This document shows, piece by piece, positions 39,867-52,495 of a stretch of 64,000 nt of DNA (the first letter of the stretch is position 1; the number at the start of each line of letters is the position of its first letter). Source of the DNA: an uncultured Alphaproteobacteria bacterium (GTDB lineage: Bacteria; Pseudomonadota; Alphaproteobacteria; Rickettsiales; Midichloriaceae); contig CAISOX010000041.1 in assembly GCA_903887235.1 (NCBI GenBank), positions 1-64,000 of the forward strand, read 5' to 3'. The position numbers were made by a program, and so were the translations under genes. The notes under the pieces were generated by a model. That model was given only the letters and a program-made list of their open reading frames with translations. It made no database searches and was not told the origin of the DNA.

Positions 39867-40565
39867 ATGGGTAAAAGAATTGAAAATGCAAAGAAGTTAA
39901 TAGATGAAAGTAAAAATTACACTTTGGATGAAGCTATATCTTTCTTTCTAAAAGATTATTCAGAAAAGCATAGTGCGAAATTTGATGAAACTATTGAGTT
40001 CATTATGAAATTAGGAATCGATGCTAAGCAATCTGATCAAATGGTTAGGGGTGCTGTGGCTATGCCTCATGGGCTTGGTAAAGAGAAGAAGGTTATAGTT
40101 ATAATTGAGTCATCTAGAATTAAAGAGGCGCAAAGTTCTGGAGCTGAAGAGGTTGGTAGTGAAGATTTAATCGAAAAAATTAAAGGTGGCTTTTTTGATT
40201 TTGATGTATGCGTATCTACTCCTGGCATGATGCCAAAAGTAAGTGCGATCGGTAAATTGCTTGGGCCAAAAGGGCTTATGCCGAATCCTAAGCTTGGGAC
40301 GGTTTCAGACGATATTAAATCCACAGTGCAGAATATTAAGAAAGGTCAAGTGGAATTCAGAGTAGATAAAAGTGGAATTATTCATGCTGGTATAGCAAAA
40401 TTAGGATTTGAACAGAAAAAAATCAAAGAAAATATTATGGAATTGTATAATGCTGTTTTATCAGCGAAACCAGCAAAATCAAAAGGAATGTATATGAAAG
40501 ATTTATTTTTATCCACAACTCATGGTCCATCAATAAAGCTTGACTTAAAGTCATTTGTGATTTAG
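39867..40565 (+). CDS. rplA: 50S ribosomal protein L1
   Basis: IGKLLGPKGLMPNPKLGTVSDD. Confidence 0.98.
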   Translation: MGKRIENAKKLIDESKNYTLDEAISFFLKDYSEKHSAKFDETIEFIMKLGIDAKQSDQMVRGAVAMPHGLGKEKKVIVIIESSRIKEAQSSGAEEVGSEDLIEKIKGGFFDFDVCVSTPGMMPKVSAIGKLLGPKGLMPNPKLGTVSDDIKSTVQNIKKGQVEFRVDKSGIIHAGIAKLGFEQKKIKENIMELYNAVLSAKPAKSKGMYMKDLFLSTTHGPSIKLDLKSFVI

Positions 40566-40615
40566 GCTTATCAGCCATGTTGTAATAGTAGAGTAACATA
40601 ATTAAAGTATCAAAA

Positions 40616-41134
40616 GTGGATAGAATTAGTAAAGAAAAATTGGTCGCGAGTTATTCAAAGTTATTTAATAATTATGAAGCGATATTTTTAGTAAAAAATT
40701 CAGGATTATCTGTGTTAGATTCGAGATCTATAAGATCGCAGTTCAAGAAGATTGATTCAAAGTTTATAGTCACCAAGAATAGTCTAGCAAAGATAGCTCT
40801 AAATGATACGAAATTTTCTAATGCTCAGGAGCTTTTTAATGGGCCAGTTGTTGTTGCTTATTCAGATGATCCGGTATCTACTTCTAAATTATTAGTAAAG
40901 TTATGCAATGACAATGATAAAATTGAAATTATAGGTGGTGCGATTTTAGATAGGCGACTTAATAAAAATGAAGTTGTGTCTTTATCTAAAATGCTTACTC
41001 AAAATGAAATTAGAGCGAAGATTATAGGTTTAGTTAATGCTGTTGCAAGTAAAGTTGCGCGAGTTCTGAGCGAGCCAAATGCAAAATTAGCTAGAGTTAT
41101 AAAATCTTATGCTGAAAAACAACAAAATTTATAG
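40616..41134 (+). CDS. rplJ: 50S ribosomal protein L10
   Basis: L10 pattern; between rplA and rplL. Confidence 0.95.
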   Translation: MDRISKEKLVASYSKLFNNYEAIFLVKNSGLSVLDSRSIRSQFKKIDSKFIVTKNSLAKIALNDTKFSNAQELFNGPVVVAYSDDPVSTSKLLVKLCNDNDKIEIIGGAILDRRLNKNEVVSLSKMLTQNEIRAKIIGLVNAVASKVARVLSEPNAKLARVIKSYAEKQQNL

Positions 41135-41143
41135 GAGACTAAA

Positions 41144-41521
41144 ATGGCTGAACTTGATAAAATAGTTGATCAATTATCAAAATTAACAGTGATGGAGGCA
41201 GCTGATCTGGCTAAGATGCTAGAAGAGGCTTGGGGTGTTAGTGCGTCTGCGCCCGTAATGGCTGCTGTGGCTGCGCAAGGAGAATCTGCGCCTAAGGCGG
41301 AGGAAGAAAAATCGGAGTATGATATTATTTTGGAATCTGCTGGAGATAAAAAAATCAATGTTATTAAAGAAGTTAAGGCAATCACTGGGCTTGGATTGAA
41401 AGAAGCGAAAGAGCTTGTTGAATCTGCGCCAAAGCCAATTAAACTGGCTGTTCCAAAAAGTGAAGCTGAAGAATTAAAGGGTAAATTAGAGGCTGCTGGA
41501 GCAAAAGTAAGCTTAAAGTAA
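41144..41521 (+). CDS. rplL: 50S ribosomal protein L7/L12
   Basis: [30 protein letters not shown]. Confidence 0.98.
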   Translation: MAELDKIVDQLSKLTVMEAADLAKMLEEAWGVSASAPVMAAVAAQGESAPKAEEEKSEYDIILESAGDKKINVIKEVKAITGLGLKEAKELVESAPKPIKLAVPKSEAEELKGKLEAAGAKVSLK

Positions 41522-41580
41522 TTGCTGATTTAGCTATTTATTGTTACTAATTTTCTTAATGAATTATCGTAGGTAAAAGA

Positions 41581-44500
41581 GTGTCTTCATATCTTTCTAA
41601 GAAGCGTATAAGGTATAGTTTTGGAAAAATTTCAAGCAATGTTACTATACCAAATTTAATAAAAGTACAGAAAAAATCTTACGAAGAATTTTTACAATTA
41701 GATGTATCTCGAAATGATCGCCAAAAACAAGGTTTAGAAGAAGTTTTGCAATCAGTCTTTCAGGTAGGTGATGTAGAAGGTAAGGCAAAGCTTGAATACA
41801 TAAATTACGATTTGGGTGAGCCTAAATACACTCCGGAAGAATGTATACAAAGAGGTGTTAATTATGCATCTCCTCTCAGAGTAAGTTTGCGTTTAATATT
41901 GTGGGATTGTGATTCAGATTTAGAAACAAAAGAGATAAAGGGTATAAAAGAGCAGGAAGTGTATATGGGTGATATCCCATTAATGACTGACAAAGGTACA
42001 TTTATTATTAACGGAGCTCAAAGGGTTATAGTTTCGCAATTGCATCGTTCTCCCGGCGTTTTTTACACTCATGACGAAGGAAAAAATTCCAGTTCTGGGA
42101 AATACATTTATTCTGCTAGAATTATACCGTATAGAGGCTCTTGGATTGATTTTGAATTTGATTCTAAAGATATACTATACTTTAGAATAGATAGAAAAAG
42201 GAAAATTCATGTTTCAACATTGCTTAGAGCGATAGGATATAATAAAGATAAGCTTCTTGAAGAATTTTATAAATTTGCAAAGTATGAGTGGAAAAAAGGT
42301 TGTCTTATCACTGAATTAGATCCTGGAAAATTTAGAGGAATGAGGATAGAGGAGAATATAGTTGATGCTGACACAGGGGATATTATTTTTGAAAAAGGTA
42401 CTAGAGTAACTCCAAGATTATTGAAAACTTTTGAAGAAAATAAAGTAAAAAGAAATTACATTGCAAGTGAAGATGAAATAAAAAGAAAATTTTTGGCCAA
42501 AGATATAGTTAATCCTAAAACTGGAGAGGTGTTACATGAATCTACTCAAGAGGTAACGCAAGAAGTTATCGATAATGTTAAGGCTTTAGGGATTAATGAG
42601 ATATATACTCTTGATATCAATAATGTTGATTCAGGTAGTTTTATGAGAGACACGATGGTGTTGGATAAAAATAAAGATGAAGATCAGGCATTGGCAGATA
42701 TATATAAAGTGCTAAGACCAGGCGAACCATCTACACCTGAGGTTGCTAAGCAACTTTTTGAAAATATGTTTTTCGATAATGAAAAATATGATCTTTCGCC
42801 AGTTGGGAGAATGAAAATTAATAAAAAACATGATTTAAACATTCCTGGTGACAATACTGCTCTTACAAAAGATGATATCGTTGTTGTTGTTAAGCATTTG
42901 TTGCAATTAAAATGTGGTAATGGCGGTGTAGATGATATTGATAGTCTTGCAAATAGAAGGGTTAGATCTGTGGGTGAGTTGGTAGAGAATCAATTTCGCA
43001 TGGGGCTTGTAAAAATGCAAAAATCTATTCTTGACAGAATGTCTTCTGTAGAAATAGATAACATCATGCCTCATGATTTAGTGAATTCAAAAACGCTGAT
43101 GAGTTATATCAGAGAATTTTTTGGTATTTCGCAACTTTCACAATTTATGGATCAAACAAATCCATTAGCTGAAATTACACATAAAAGGAGATTATCTGCT
43201 CTTGGGCCTGGAGGTTTGACCAGGGAAAGGGCTGGATTTGAAGTGCGAGACGTACACGCAACTCATTACAGTAGGATATGTCCTATTGAAACTCCTGAGG
43301 GTCAAAACATAGGTTTGATAAGTTCATTGGCGACTTATGCAGATATTGATAAATATGGATTTATAGAAAGTCCATATCGTAAAGTTAAAGATGGGTATGT
43401 TACTGAAGAAATTATTCAATTGACTGCAATTGAAGAAGAAAAATATTATATTGCAAAGTCCAGCATAGCATTGGATGAAGAAGGCAGGATAGTGGATGAA
43501 GTAGTTGTGTGTCATAAAAAAGGTGAGGTAGTAAGCGTTTCTAGAGGTGAAGTTGATTTGATAGATGTTTCGCCACAACAATTAGTTTCAGTTGCTGCGT
43601 CGTTAATTCCATTTTTAGAAAATGATGATGCAAACAGGGCTTTGATGGGGTCAAACATGCAAAGACAAGCGGTTCCATTAATTAAAAATGAGGCGCCTTT
43701 TATTGGAACAGGAATGGAAAAGGTGGTAGCTTGTGATTCTGGAACAGTAATTTTAGCTAAAAGAAGTGGAATTATAGATCAAGTAGATTCCAAAAGGATT
43801 GTTATAAAAGTAAAAGATACTCAAGAAAGTGATATATCGGGGGTGGATATATATACTTTAATTAAGCATTATAAGTCAAATCAGGGTACATGTATAAATC
43901 AAAGACCAATTGTAAAAGTTGGTGAATTTGTTAAGGCTGGAGATATTCTTGCAGATGGAGCTTCCACTGATATGGGAGAGTTGGCCTTAGGGAAGAATAT
44001 CTTAGTAGCATTTATGCCATGGAACGGCTACAATTTTGAGGATTCTATTTTATTATCAGAGCGTTTAATAAAAGAGGATGTTTATACATCGGTTCATATC
44101 AACGAATATGAAGTAGTAGCGAGAGATACAAGGTTAGGACCTGAGGAAATTACTAGAGATATACCCAATTTAAATGAAGAAAATCTAAATCAGCTTGATG
44201 AAACTGGAATAGTAAATATTGGAGCAGAAGTAAATCCTGGTGATATACTAGTTGGTAAGGTTACGCCAAAGACTGAATCGCCATTAACTCCAGAAGAAAA
44301 GCTATTAAGAGCAATTTTTGGGGAAAAAGCTGCGGACGTAAGAAATTCATCGCTGAGAGTTCCTCCTGGTGAAAAAGGGGTGGTAGTTGACGTTAAAATA
44401 TTTACTAAGCGAGGAGTGCAAAAAGATGAGAGGGCTATTTCAATTGAAAGAAATGAGATTGAAAAATTTTCCAAAGATAAGGATGATGAAATTAAAATTA

Positions 44501-45687
44501 TTGAAGATTATGTATTTAGTAGAGTAAAGGCGATTTTGTTGGGTAAAAAAATCAAAATTAAAGCTGGAAGTAATGTGATTATTGACGATGAATTTTTTAA
44601 TAATTTAGCTAATAAAGATTTGTTATCATTAGAAATTGAAGATGAGGAAGCTAAAAATGAAGTTAGAAAATTAGAAGAATTTTACGACAACTATTTAAAA
44701 AAGCTTGAAAAAGAGTACAAGCATAGAGTTGAAAAGTTACAAAGTGGTGATGATTTGCCGCAAGGTGTGTTGAAAATTATAAAGATTTATGTGGCAAATA
44801 AATTAAAAATACAACCTGGCGATAAAATGGCTGGTAGACATGGAAATAAGGGTGTTGTATCAAAAATAGTTCCAATAGAGGAAATGCCATTTCTAGAAGA
44901 TGGTCAACCTGTAGACATAGTATTAAATCCACTTGGTGTGCCATCAAGGATGAACATAGGGCAAATCCTAGAAACACATCTAGGCTGGGCCTCTGTTGCT
45001 TTAGGTAAGAAAGTCTCATCAATTTTGGAGAAAAGTTTAAAGGATTATCAAGCATCAAATGAGCTAGAGCTAAGAAATAAGATAAAAGAAATTTACGATA
45101 TTCAGCAAAAAAATAGTAAAAAAGTTAAAAGTTACATTGATGAACTGAAAGGTGATGATTTGCTAGATTTGGCTCAAGATATTTCAAAGGGAGTAAAATT
45201 TGCAACTCCAGTTTTTGATGGCGCTAAGGAAAGTGAAATAAATAATATTTTAGAAAAAGCAGGATTAGAAAAATCTGGGCAAGTTAAGTTAAGGGATGGT
45301 AGAACAGGAGAGTATTTTGATAGAAAAGTCACTGTGGGTTACATATACATGATGAAACTTGATCACCTCGTTGATAATAAAATTCATGCAAGGTCAATTG
45401 GACCATATAGCTTAGTCACTCAACAACCGCTTGGAGGAAAATCCCATTTTGGTGGTCAAAGATTTGGTGAAATGGAATGTTGGGCGCTACAAGCATATGG
45501 AGCTGCTTATACATTGCAAGAAATTTTAACGGTTAAATCAGATGATGTATCAGGTAGAATAAAAGCTTATGAAGCGATTATTAGAGGAGAAAATTCATTC
45601 GAAGTTGGATTACCAGAATCGTTTAAAGTTATGATAAAAGAGATTAGATCGCTAGGTCTGAATATGGAAATAATAGAAAAAGAATAA
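41581..45687 (+). CDS. rpoB: RNA polymerase subunit beta
   Basis: [38 protein letters not shown]; 1368 aa. Confidence 0.99.
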   Translation: MSSYLSKKRIRYSFGKISSNVTIPNLIKVQKKSYEEFLQLDVSRNDRQKQGLEEVLQSVFQVGDVEGKAKLEYINYDLGEPKYTPEECIQRGVNYASPLRVSLRLILWDCDSDLETKEIKGIKEQEVYMGDIPLMTDKGTFIINGAQRVIVSQLHRSPGVFYTHDEGKNSSSGKYIYSARIIPYRGSWIDFEFDSKDILYFRIDRKRKIHVSTLLRAIGYNKDKLLEEFYKFAKYEWKKGCLITELDPGKFRGMRIEENIVDADTGDIIFEKGTRVTPRLLKTFEENKVKRNYIASEDEIKRKFLAKDIVNPKTGEVLHESTQEVTQEVIDNVKALGINEIYTLDINNVDSGSFMRDTMVLDKNKDEDQALADIYKVLRPGEPSTPEVAKQLFENMFFDNEKYDLSPVGRMKINKKHDLNIPGDNTALTKDDIVVVVKHLLQLKCGNGGVDDIDSLANRRVRSVGELVENQFRMGLVKMQKSILDRMSSVEIDNIMPHDLVNSKTLMSYIREFFGISQLSQFMDQTNPLAEITHKRRLSALGPGGLTRERAGFEVRDVHATHYSRICPIETPEGQNIGLISSLATYADIDKYGFIESPYRKVKDGYVTEEIIQLTAIEEEKYYIAKSSIALDEEGRIVDEVVVCHKKGEVVSVSRGEVDLIDVSPQQLVSVAASLIPFLENDDANRALMGSNMQRQAVPLIKNEAPFIGTGMEKVVACDSGTVILAKRSGIIDQVDSKRIVIKVKDTQESDISGVDIYTLIKHYKSNQGTCINQRPIVKVGEFVKAGDILADGASTDMGELALGKNILVAFMPWNGYNFEDSILLSERLIKEDVYTSVHINEYEVVARDTRLGPEEITRDIPNLNEENLNQLDETGIVNIGAEVNPGDILVGKVTPKTESPLTPEEKLLRAIFGEKAADVRNSSLRVPPGEKGVVVDVKIFTKRGVQKDERAISIERNEIEKFSKDKDDEIKIIEDYVFSRVKAILLGKKIKIKAGSNVIIDDEFFNNLANKDLLSLEIEDEEAKNEVRKLEEFYDNYLKKLEKEYKHRVEKLQSGDDLPQGVLKIIKIYVANKLKIQPGDKMAGRHGNKGVVSKIVPIEEMPFLEDGQPVDIVLNPLGVPSRMNIGQILETHLGWASVALGKKVSSILEKSLKDYQASNELELRNKIKEIYDIQQKNSKKVKSYIDELKGDDLLDLAQDISKGVKFATPVFDGAKESEINNILEKAGLEKSGQVKLRDGRTGEYFDRKVTVGYIYMMKLDHLVDNKIHARSIGPYSLVTQQPLGGKSHFGGQRFGEMECWALQAYGAAYTLQEILTVKSDDVSGRIKAYEAIIRGENSFEVGLPESFKVMIKEIRSLGLNMEIIEKE

Positions 45688-45725
45688 TTAATAACAATTT
45701 AAAATATTTATAGAGGTAATAATCT

Positions 45726-48700
45726 GTGTTTAATTACTTAAACTCCCAAACTAATAAAGATTTTGACGCTATTAAAATATCTATAGCAAGTCCTGATCAA
45801 ATTAGATCATGGTCCTATGGGGAAGTTAAAAGGCCGGATACTGTGAATTACAGGACTATAAAGCCAGAAAATGGAGGATTGTTTTGTTCAAGAATTTTTG
45901 GACCAGTTAAAGATTATGAATGCCTGTGTGGTAAATATAAAAGAATGAAATACAGAGGCACCGTTTGTGAAAAATGTGGTGTTGAAGTAACTACATCAAA
46001 GGTTAGAAGAGAAAGAATGGGGCATATTGAGTTGGCAACCCCTATAGTGCATATTTGGTTTTTAAGATCGTTACCATCTAGAATATGTACATTACTTGAT
46101 ATAAGTTTAAAGAAAATAGAAAAAGTTCTTTATTATGATGCATATGTTATAAGTGATCCTGGTGTTACTAATTATGAGTACGGTCAACTAATTTCAGAAG
46201 AGGATTACTATAAGGCAATTGAGCATTATGGAGAGGATAGTTTTGAAGCTGGCATAGGTGCTGAAGTTATAAAAAAGATGCTAAAAAGCATTGATTTAAA
46301 AGAAGAAAAAGCGAAATTAAGAATTGAATTATCAAAAACGAATTCAGAAACAACCAGAAAGAAAATAGTTAAGAGGCTAAAATTAGTTGAAAATTTTTTA
46401 GAGTCTGGGAACAAACTTGAGTGGATGGTTTTAGAGGTTTTACCAGTTATACCTCCAGATTTAAGGCCTTTAGTTATGCTTGATGGAGGTAGATTTGCCA
46501 CATCAGATTTGAATGAATTATACAGAAGAGTGCTTAACAGAAACAACAGATTAAGCAGGTTGCTGGAACTTAAAGCACCAGATATTATTATTCGCAATGA
46601 AAAAAGAATGCTTCAGGAGTCTGTTGATGCGTTGTTTGACAATAGTAGAAAAAGCAAAGTTATTAAAGCATCAAATAAGAGACCTCTTAAGTCACTTGCA
46701 GATATGCTTAAGGGTAAACATGGTAGATTTAGACAGAATTTATTAGGAAAAAGGGTTGATTATTCAGGTAGATCTGTAATCGTCGTTGGTGCTGATTTAA
46801 AGCTTCATCAATGTGGATTACCAAAAAGAATGGCCTTAGAATTGATGAAGCCGTTTATATATTCAAAATTAGAGCTTTATGGAATTTCCACAACAATTAA
46901 GGCAGCGAAAAAAATAGTTGAAGAAGAAAGACCTGAGGTTTGGGATATTTTGGATGAAGTTATTAAAGAGCATCCAGTATTTTTGAATAGAGCACCAACT
47001 CTTCACAGATTGGGTATACAGGCTTTTGAACCGATACTTATTGAGGGAAAAGCAATTCAATTGCATCCTTTGGTTTGTGCTGCCTTTAACGCTGACTTTG
47101 ATGGTGACCAAATGGCTGTTCACGTTCCACTTTCAATAGAGGCGCAGTTAGAGTCAAGAGTATTAATGATGTCTACTAATAATATTTTAGGATCTGCAAA
47201 TGGAGAGCCTGTAATCGTTCCAACACAAGATATCGTTTTAGGTATTTACTATTTGTCATTACAATTTGAAAATCAAAAAGGTGAAGGCATGTGTTTCGGA
47301 AGTTTAAGTGAAGTAGAACATGCTGTGGACGCTGGGAAATTATCAATTCACGCAAAAATTAGATTTAGAATCAAACTAAATTCTGAAAATGAGGGAAAAG
47401 ACTCTGTAATAATAGATATAACTCCTGGTAGATTATTTATTACTGAGCTATTACCTAAGGAATCTCAAATTGGTTATGAGCATGTTAATAAAATCATGAC
47501 CAAAAAAGAAATATCAAACTTAATAGATGTTGTTTACAGAAGTTGCGGACAGAAAAAAACCGTGATTTTTGCTGACCATTTAATGGGCTTAGGTTTTAAA
47601 TATGCTTGTCAATCAGGTATATCAATTGGTAAAGACGACATTGTTGTACCAGAAAGTAAAAGTTTTCATATTAATAACTCACTTAAGAAGATTAGAGAGT
47701 ATGAGGAGCAATATTCTGATGGTTTAATTACGTCTGGTGAAAGATACAACAAAGCTATCGATGAATGGACTAGATGTACTGATGTAATAGCATCAGATAT
47801 GATGAAAAAATTATTTGATCCTAATGATCCAAATAACAAATATAATACTTTTGAATCTTTAAACAGCATATATATTATGTCTGATTCTGGAGCTAGAGGA
47901 TCGCCAGCTCAAATGAGACAATTAGCTGGAATGAGAGGATTGATGACTAAGCCTTCAGGTGAAATTATCGAGACCCCAATCATATCTAATTTTAAAGAAG
48001 GATTGAATGAATTAGAGTACTTTATTTCTACTCACGGTGCAAGAAAGGGTCTTGCAGATACAGCGCTGAAAACTGCGAATTCTGGTTATTTAACTAGAAA
48101 ATTGGTAGATGTTGCTCAAGATTGTATTGTAATTGAAGATGATTGCGGGACGAAGCATTCTATTTTAGTGAGAGAAAGAATAGAGAATGGAGAGGTGATT
48201 ATACCTTTAAGAGAACTTGCGCTTGGTAGAGTATTAGCGGAAGATTTATATGCGCCTGAAAAAAGTTCAATTTTAGTTAAAAAAGGCAAGTTAATTGATG
48301 AGAGTGTAATGTCTGTTATTGAGCAGAATAGCATAGGAGCTCTAAAAATCAGGTCCGTATTAACATGCGAAACCAAAAATGGGGTTTGTAGTAACTGCTA
48401 TGGAAGAGATTTAGCGAGAGGACAAATAGTTAATTTAGGAGAAGCTATTGGAGTAATTGCTGCACAGTCTATAGGAGAACCTGGTACCCAGTTAACTATG
48501 AGAACATTCCACATTGGTGGAGCTGCGCAAAAAATTGCAAGTAAGTCTGATATTATTACTTCCTATTCTGGCTCAATAAAATTTGAGAATTCTACTATTA
48601 TTCAAAACAGTGCAGGAACTAAAATTAACATGAGTAGAAATTGTGAGCTTATAATACTTCATGGCAAAAAGGATGAGAAATTCAGGTGCAAAGTGCCTTA

Positions 48701-49835
48701 CGGTGCTAGAGTATTATTTGATGATATGGATAAAGTAAGGGCAGGTGATAGAATAGCAGAATGGGATCCATTTACTCTTCCTATTATAACAGAAGTTACT
48801 GGATACGTTTCATTTGTAGACCTGCAGGATTCTGTATCTGTAAAAGAGTTTCAAGATGACATAACTGGAATTACTAATAAGGTTGTAATAGATGCTAAGC
48901 AAGGTTCAAAAACCTCAAATTTTCGACCAAGAATTGTTATCAAAGACAGTGAAGGAAATTCTATAAAATTGAGTAACGGTTTAGAAGCAAGATATTTCTT
49001 GCCTGTTAATGCAAGCATAAGTGTTTATGATAACCAAAAAGTTGAGATTGGTGATATATTGGCAAAAATGCCGAAGGAATCGTCAAAAAGTAGAGATATT
49101 ACTGGTGGTTTACCAAGGGTGGTAGAGTTATTTGAAGCTCGTCAACCTAAGGAGGTAGCGGTGTTAAGTGAGATAGATGGTTATGTTGAGTATGGACAGG
49201 ATTATAAATTTAAGAGGCGATTAATAGTCAGATCGAAAGATGGGGAAGTTAAAACAGAATATTTTATTCCTAGGGGTAAGCATATATCTGTAAATGAAGG
49301 TGATTACGTGTTGAAAGGTGAGATGCTACTTGATGGTGACCCATCACCTCATGATATATTACGTATTCTTGGGAAAGAGGAGTTCGCAAATTACATGATT
49401 GACGAAGTACAGCAGGTTTATAAATTACAAGGCGTAAGAATTAATAATAAGCATATTGAAGTTATATTAAAACAAATGCTTAAAAAAGTAGAAATAACAG
49501 ATCCAGGTGAAACAACATTTATTGCTGGAGAACAAATAGATAACGAGCATTTTGAGCAAATGAATAAAAAAGCTAAAAAAGAGAAATACGCACCTGCTCA
49601 GGCTGTGGGAATTTTACAAGGAATAACAAAATCCTCATTGCAAACGAATTCTTTCTTATCTGCTGCATCATTCCAAGAAACTATAAAAGTGTTAACTGAG
49701 GCTGCAGTTTCTGCTAAATCAGATTATCTAATTGGATTAAAAGAAAATGTAATAGTTGGAAGATTAATTCCTGCAGGGACTGGATTTTATATGAATAGAT
49801 TAAAGAAAAAATACAACGACGTTAGTACAAATTAA
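45726..49835 (+). CDS. rpoC: RNA polymerase subunit beta'
   Basis: [18 protein letters not shown]; 1369 aa. Confidence 0.99.
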   Translation: MFNYLNSQTNKDFDAIKISIASPDQIRSWSYGEVKRPDTVNYRTIKPENGGLFCSRIFGPVKDYECLCGKYKRMKYRGTVCEKCGVEVTTSKVRRERMGHIELATPIVHIWFLRSLPSRICTLLDISLKKIEKVLYYDAYVISDPGVTNYEYGQLISEEDYYKAIEHYGEDSFEAGIGAEVIKKMLKSIDLKEEKAKLRIELSKTNSETTRKKIVKRLKLVENFLESGNKLEWMVLEVLPVIPPDLRPLVMLDGGRFATSDLNELYRRVLNRNNRLSRLLELKAPDIIIRNEKRMLQESVDALFDNSRKSKVIKASNKRPLKSLADMLKGKHGRFRQNLLGKRVDYSGRSVIVVGADLKLHQCGLPKRMALELMKPFIYSKLELYGISTTIKAAKKIVEEERPEVWDILDEVIKEHPVFLNRAPTLHRLGIQAFEPILIEGKAIQLHPLVCAAFNADFDGDQMAVHVPLSIEAQLESRVLMMSTNNILGSANGEPVIVPTQDIVLGIYYLSLQFENQKGEGMCFGSLSEVEHAVDAGKLSIHAKIRFRIKLNSENEGKDSVIIDITPGRLFITELLPKESQIGYEHVNKIMTKKEISNLIDVVYRSCGQKKTVIFADHLMGLGFKYACQSGISIGKDDIVVPESKSFHINNSLKKIREYEEQYSDGLITSGERYNKAIDEWTRCTDVIASDMMKKLFDPNDPNNKYNTFESLNSIYIMSDSGARGSPAQMRQLAGMRGLMTKPSGEIIETPIISNFKEGLNELEYFISTHGARKGLADTALKTANSGYLTRKLVDVAQDCIVIEDDCGTKHSILVRERIENGEVIIPLRELALGRVLAEDLYAPEKSSILVKKGKLIDESVMSVIEQNSIGALKIRSVLTCETKNGVCSNCYGRDLARGQIVNLGEAIGVIAAQSIGEPGTQLTMRTFHIGGAAQKIASKSDIITSYSGSIKFENSTIIQNSAGTKINMSRNCELIILHGKKDEKFRCKVPYGARVLFDDMDKVRAGDRIAEWDPFTLPIITEVTGYVSFVDLQDSVSVKEFQDDITGITNKVVIDAKQGSKTSNFRPRIVIKDSEGNSIKLSNGLEARYFLPVNASISVYDNQKVEIGDILAKMPKESSKSRDITGGLPRVVELFEARQPKEVAVLSEIDGYVEYGQDYKFKRRLIVRSKDGEVKTEYFIPRGKHISVNEGDYVLKGEMLLDGDPSPHDILRILGKEEFANYMIDEVQQVYKLQGVRINNKHIEVILKQMLKKVEITDPGETTFIAGEQIDNEHFEQMNKKAKKEKYAPAQAVGILQGITKSSLQTNSFLSAASFQETIKVLTEAAVSAKSDYLIGLKENVIVGRLIPAGTGFYMNRLKKKYNDVSTN

Positions 49836-49899
49836 TTTTGGAGTGAGAAATTTTTCGTTGTTGACTTTTTGCGATATTGTAACTAGTTTACGTATAAAT

Positions 49900-49976
49900 G
49901 TGTCCTTAGCTCAGCTGGACAGAGCAACAGCCTTCTAAGCTGTGGGTCGGAGGTTCGAATCCTCCAGGACACACCA
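49900..49976 (+). tRNA. tRNA-Arg (anticodon TCT), CCA encoded
   Basis: Acceptor gtgtcct/aggacac; anticodon loop CTTCTAA; TPsiC arm ggaggTTCGAATcctcc; 3' acca. Confidence 0.96.
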
Positions 49977-49991
49977 TTTGAACATTTGGAT

Positions 49992-51098
49992 ATGTTTCTT
50001 TACGAAAAAAATATATATAAAAATTTATTTTTTCCATTTTTGTTAATAACTTTTGCTGTTTGTGGAATAGCATGGATAGTTCAATCAATTAGATATTTAG
50101 AAATTATATTGAGTCAAGGAGCAAGAATATTAGATTTTATTAGTCTGACAATATGCCTTATTCCATTATTATTATTTATCATATTGCCAGTATCATTATT
50201 TTTCACTGTGTTATATGTATATAACAAATTTTTATACGACAGTGAAATAATAGCTTTATACTCATTAGGTATAACTAGAATTGACATAGTTAAACCGTTT
50301 ATGAAATTCTCTGTTTTGGTTGCAATTATACACTTATTAATTTCATTTTATGTATTGCCCATTAGCTCCAATAAATTTAAGAATATAAAATTTAATATTA
50401 ACCAAAACTCAATTGTAAACCTCCTGCAATTTAATACTTTTATATCAAAGATAGCAGGGTTAACAATATTTATTGAAAAAAAGGAAGGGGATAACTTGCT
50501 CAAAAATATATTAATTAATAATTCTAAGAAAACAGATAGGGATATTACCTTTATAGCTAGCTCTGGAAAATTTTATTATGATAAAGCGGTTTATAAACTT
50601 ATCCTTTATGATGGAACGAAGTTAGAATTTCAGAATGATAAACAAAGATACTCTATGATTAAATTCTCTGAATTTACTGTGGATTTAAATCAAGGGGAAA
50701 AATCTAATGGCAAGTTAATTGATGATAGTTATGAACTTACTGTTCCTGAATTGCTCTTTTCCAATAACATTCCCAATAACAGGCTGGAAAAATTTAGAGC
50801 TCAAGGTAATTTTAGATTAATATGGCCACTGACCTCAATATCAATTACTATTAGTGCTCTATATTTTTTAACACGAAGAGAAGAAAGTAGAATGCAAAAT
50901 TTTAAATTGAGCTTTTATACTTTTCTTTCAGTAATATCAATTATAGGCTTTAACTTATCATTCTATATATTTAATCGAATCAGTTATAAATACTATCTTG
51001 TTGTATATATGTTTAATATTATAATACCCTTGATTTTATATTATAAACTATATGAGAATAATAATAAAAAATTGACGCTGATTAGTAAGGAAATTTAA
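49992..51098 (+). CDS. lptF: LPS export permease LptF (YjgP/YjgQ family)
   Basis: Typical N-terminal TM layout and EIIALYSLGITRIDIVKP motif. Confidence 0.88.
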   Translation: MFLYEKNIYKNLFFPFLLITFAVCGIAWIVQSIRYLEIILSQGARILDFISLTICLIPLLLFIILPVSLFFTVLYVYNKFLYDSEIIALYSLGITRIDIVKPFMKFSVLVAIIHLLISFYVLPISSNKFKNIKFNINQNSIVNLLQFNTFISKIAGLTIFIEKKEGDNLLKNILINNSKKTDRDITFIASSGKFYYDKAVYKLILYDGTKLEFQNDKQRYSMIKFSEFTVDLNQGEKSNGKLIDDSYELTVPELLFSNNIPNNRLEKFRAQGNFRLIWPLTSISITISALYFLTRREESRMQNFKLSFYTFLSVISIIGFNLSFYIFNRISYKYYLVVYMFNIIIPLILYYKLYENNNKKLTLISKEI

Positions 51099-51685
51099 AA
51101 TTTATGCCTGAGTTTCAGAGCTAAAGCCAATGTTCCCTCATCAATATAATCTAACTCTGTTCCAATGGGTATACCATTCGCCAATCTTGATATTTTTACA
51201 TCTATATTTTCTAATAACTTTGCAGTATAGTGAGCGGTTGTTTGTCCCTCAAGTGTTGAATTAGTCGCAATAATAACTTCTTTTACTTGATGATTATCAA
51301 CTCTTGTTTGAAAATTATTGAAATTTAAATTTTTAGGCCCTATACCTTCAATAGCAGATAATGTTCCACCTAAAACATGGTACATCCCATAATAAATTTT
51401 ACTTTTTTCAATTGCCCATAAATCTGATATATTTTCAACTACACACAAAATAGTGTTATCCCGTTTATTACTTAAACAAATTTCACAGGGGTTTGAGACA
51501 TCAATATTAAAACAAATATTGCAAGTTTGAATTTCTGCGAATGCGTTTTCCAAAAGCTGTGAAAATTTCAGCATATTTTCTTTATTTTGGATTAAATGCA
51601 AGGCAATTCTTTTGGCTGATTTAGGCCCTAAGCCAGGTAATTTAGAAAAAGTCTTTATCAATTGTTCTAAAGAATTTATTTGCAT
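51095..51685 (-). CDS. recR: Recombination protein RecR
   Basis: LPGLGPKSAKRIALHL; CNICFNIDVSNPCEIC zinc motif; Toprim region. Confidence 0.96.
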   Translation of the reverse strand: MQINSLEQLIKTFSKLPGLGPKSAKRIALHLIQNKENMLKFSQLLENAFAEIQTCNICFNIDVSNPCEICLSNKRDNTILCVVENISDLWAIEKSKIYYGMYHVLGGTLSAIEGIGPKNLNFNNFQTRVDNHQVKEVIIATNSTLEGQTTAHYTAKLLENIDVKISRLANGIPIGTELDYIDEGTLALALKLRHKF

Positions 51686-51694
51686 TTTGCTGAA

Positions 51695-52414
51695 TTAAGG
51701 ATAATTGACATTGTCTAAATGAGCACCACCATCTAAGGATATAATTTGACCAGTAATAGATTTATTTTCTACTATAAAATGGATTGTATTGCAAATTTCT
51801 TCAATAGTACCACTATGACCAAGAGGGTTATTACAGAAAGTTTTCTGGAAATTTTCTTCACTTTGGTTATAATTTTTCATTATCTGTCCAGGTGCTATGC
51901 CATTAATTCTGGCCTTAGGAGCGTATATTTTTGCTGATAACCTTGTGAAATCAGCAAGCATCCGTTTACTAAAATAGTAAGAAGTAAATTTTTTAGGCAA
52001 TTTATAAATAATGCTATCTAGTATATTTATAATATTAATCTGATTATCGAAAGTACTGGTATCTAAAATTGTTTTAATAATTAATGATGGGGCTATGAAA
52101 TTAATTTTCATTGTGGTAATAAAATTTTCTTGATTTAAGTCATGTAAAGAATCCATTTCAAAAATTGATGCATTATTGATAATTAACTCTATAGAAAGTC
52201 CCTGATCAAATAAATTATGAACTTGATTCTTAGAGAAATCATTTTGGTATAAAATGCATTTTCTTCCTAATAAAATTATAGATTTTTGCAACTTAAAAGC
52301 TTCGTAATATGAGCTGTTATAGTGAATTATAATATCCCAACCTTTCTTTGCTAAAAAAATTGCTATATCTCTTCCAATTCTTTTGGCTGATCCTGTGATT
52401 AATGCGTAAGGCAA
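51695..52414 (-). CDS. SDR-family oxidoreductase (FabG/FolM-like)
   Basis: ALITGSAKRIGRDIA; YYFSK active-site motif; GQIISLDGGAHL. Confidence 0.88.
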   Translation of the reverse strand: MPYALITGSAKRIGRDIAIFLAKKGWDIIIHYNSSYYEAFKLQKSIILLGRKCILYQNDFSKNQVHNLFDQGLSIELIINNASIFEMDSLHDLNQENFITTMKINFIAPSLIIKTILDTSTFDNQINIINILDSIIYKLPKKFTSYYFSKRMLADFTRLSAKIYAPKARINGIAPGQIMKNYNQSEENFQKTFCNNPLGHSGTIEEICNTIHFIVENKSITGQIISLDGGAHLDNVNYP

Positions 52415-52495
52415 TTGCTTATATGTTAAGTTAATGCTAACATGTGTACATAAACTTTATGTATATAATGAAAATTTAAATTATTAAACATTTTA

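Noticed and set aside
46226-46597. Minus-strand 123-aa ORF and similar ORFs antisense to rpoB/rpoC
   Set aside because: Chance open frames opposite highly conserved RNAP genes.
49906-50088. Minus-strand 60-aa ORF
   Set aside because: Overlaps tRNA-Arg; typical tRNA antisense artefact (CPGGFEPPTHSLEGCC).
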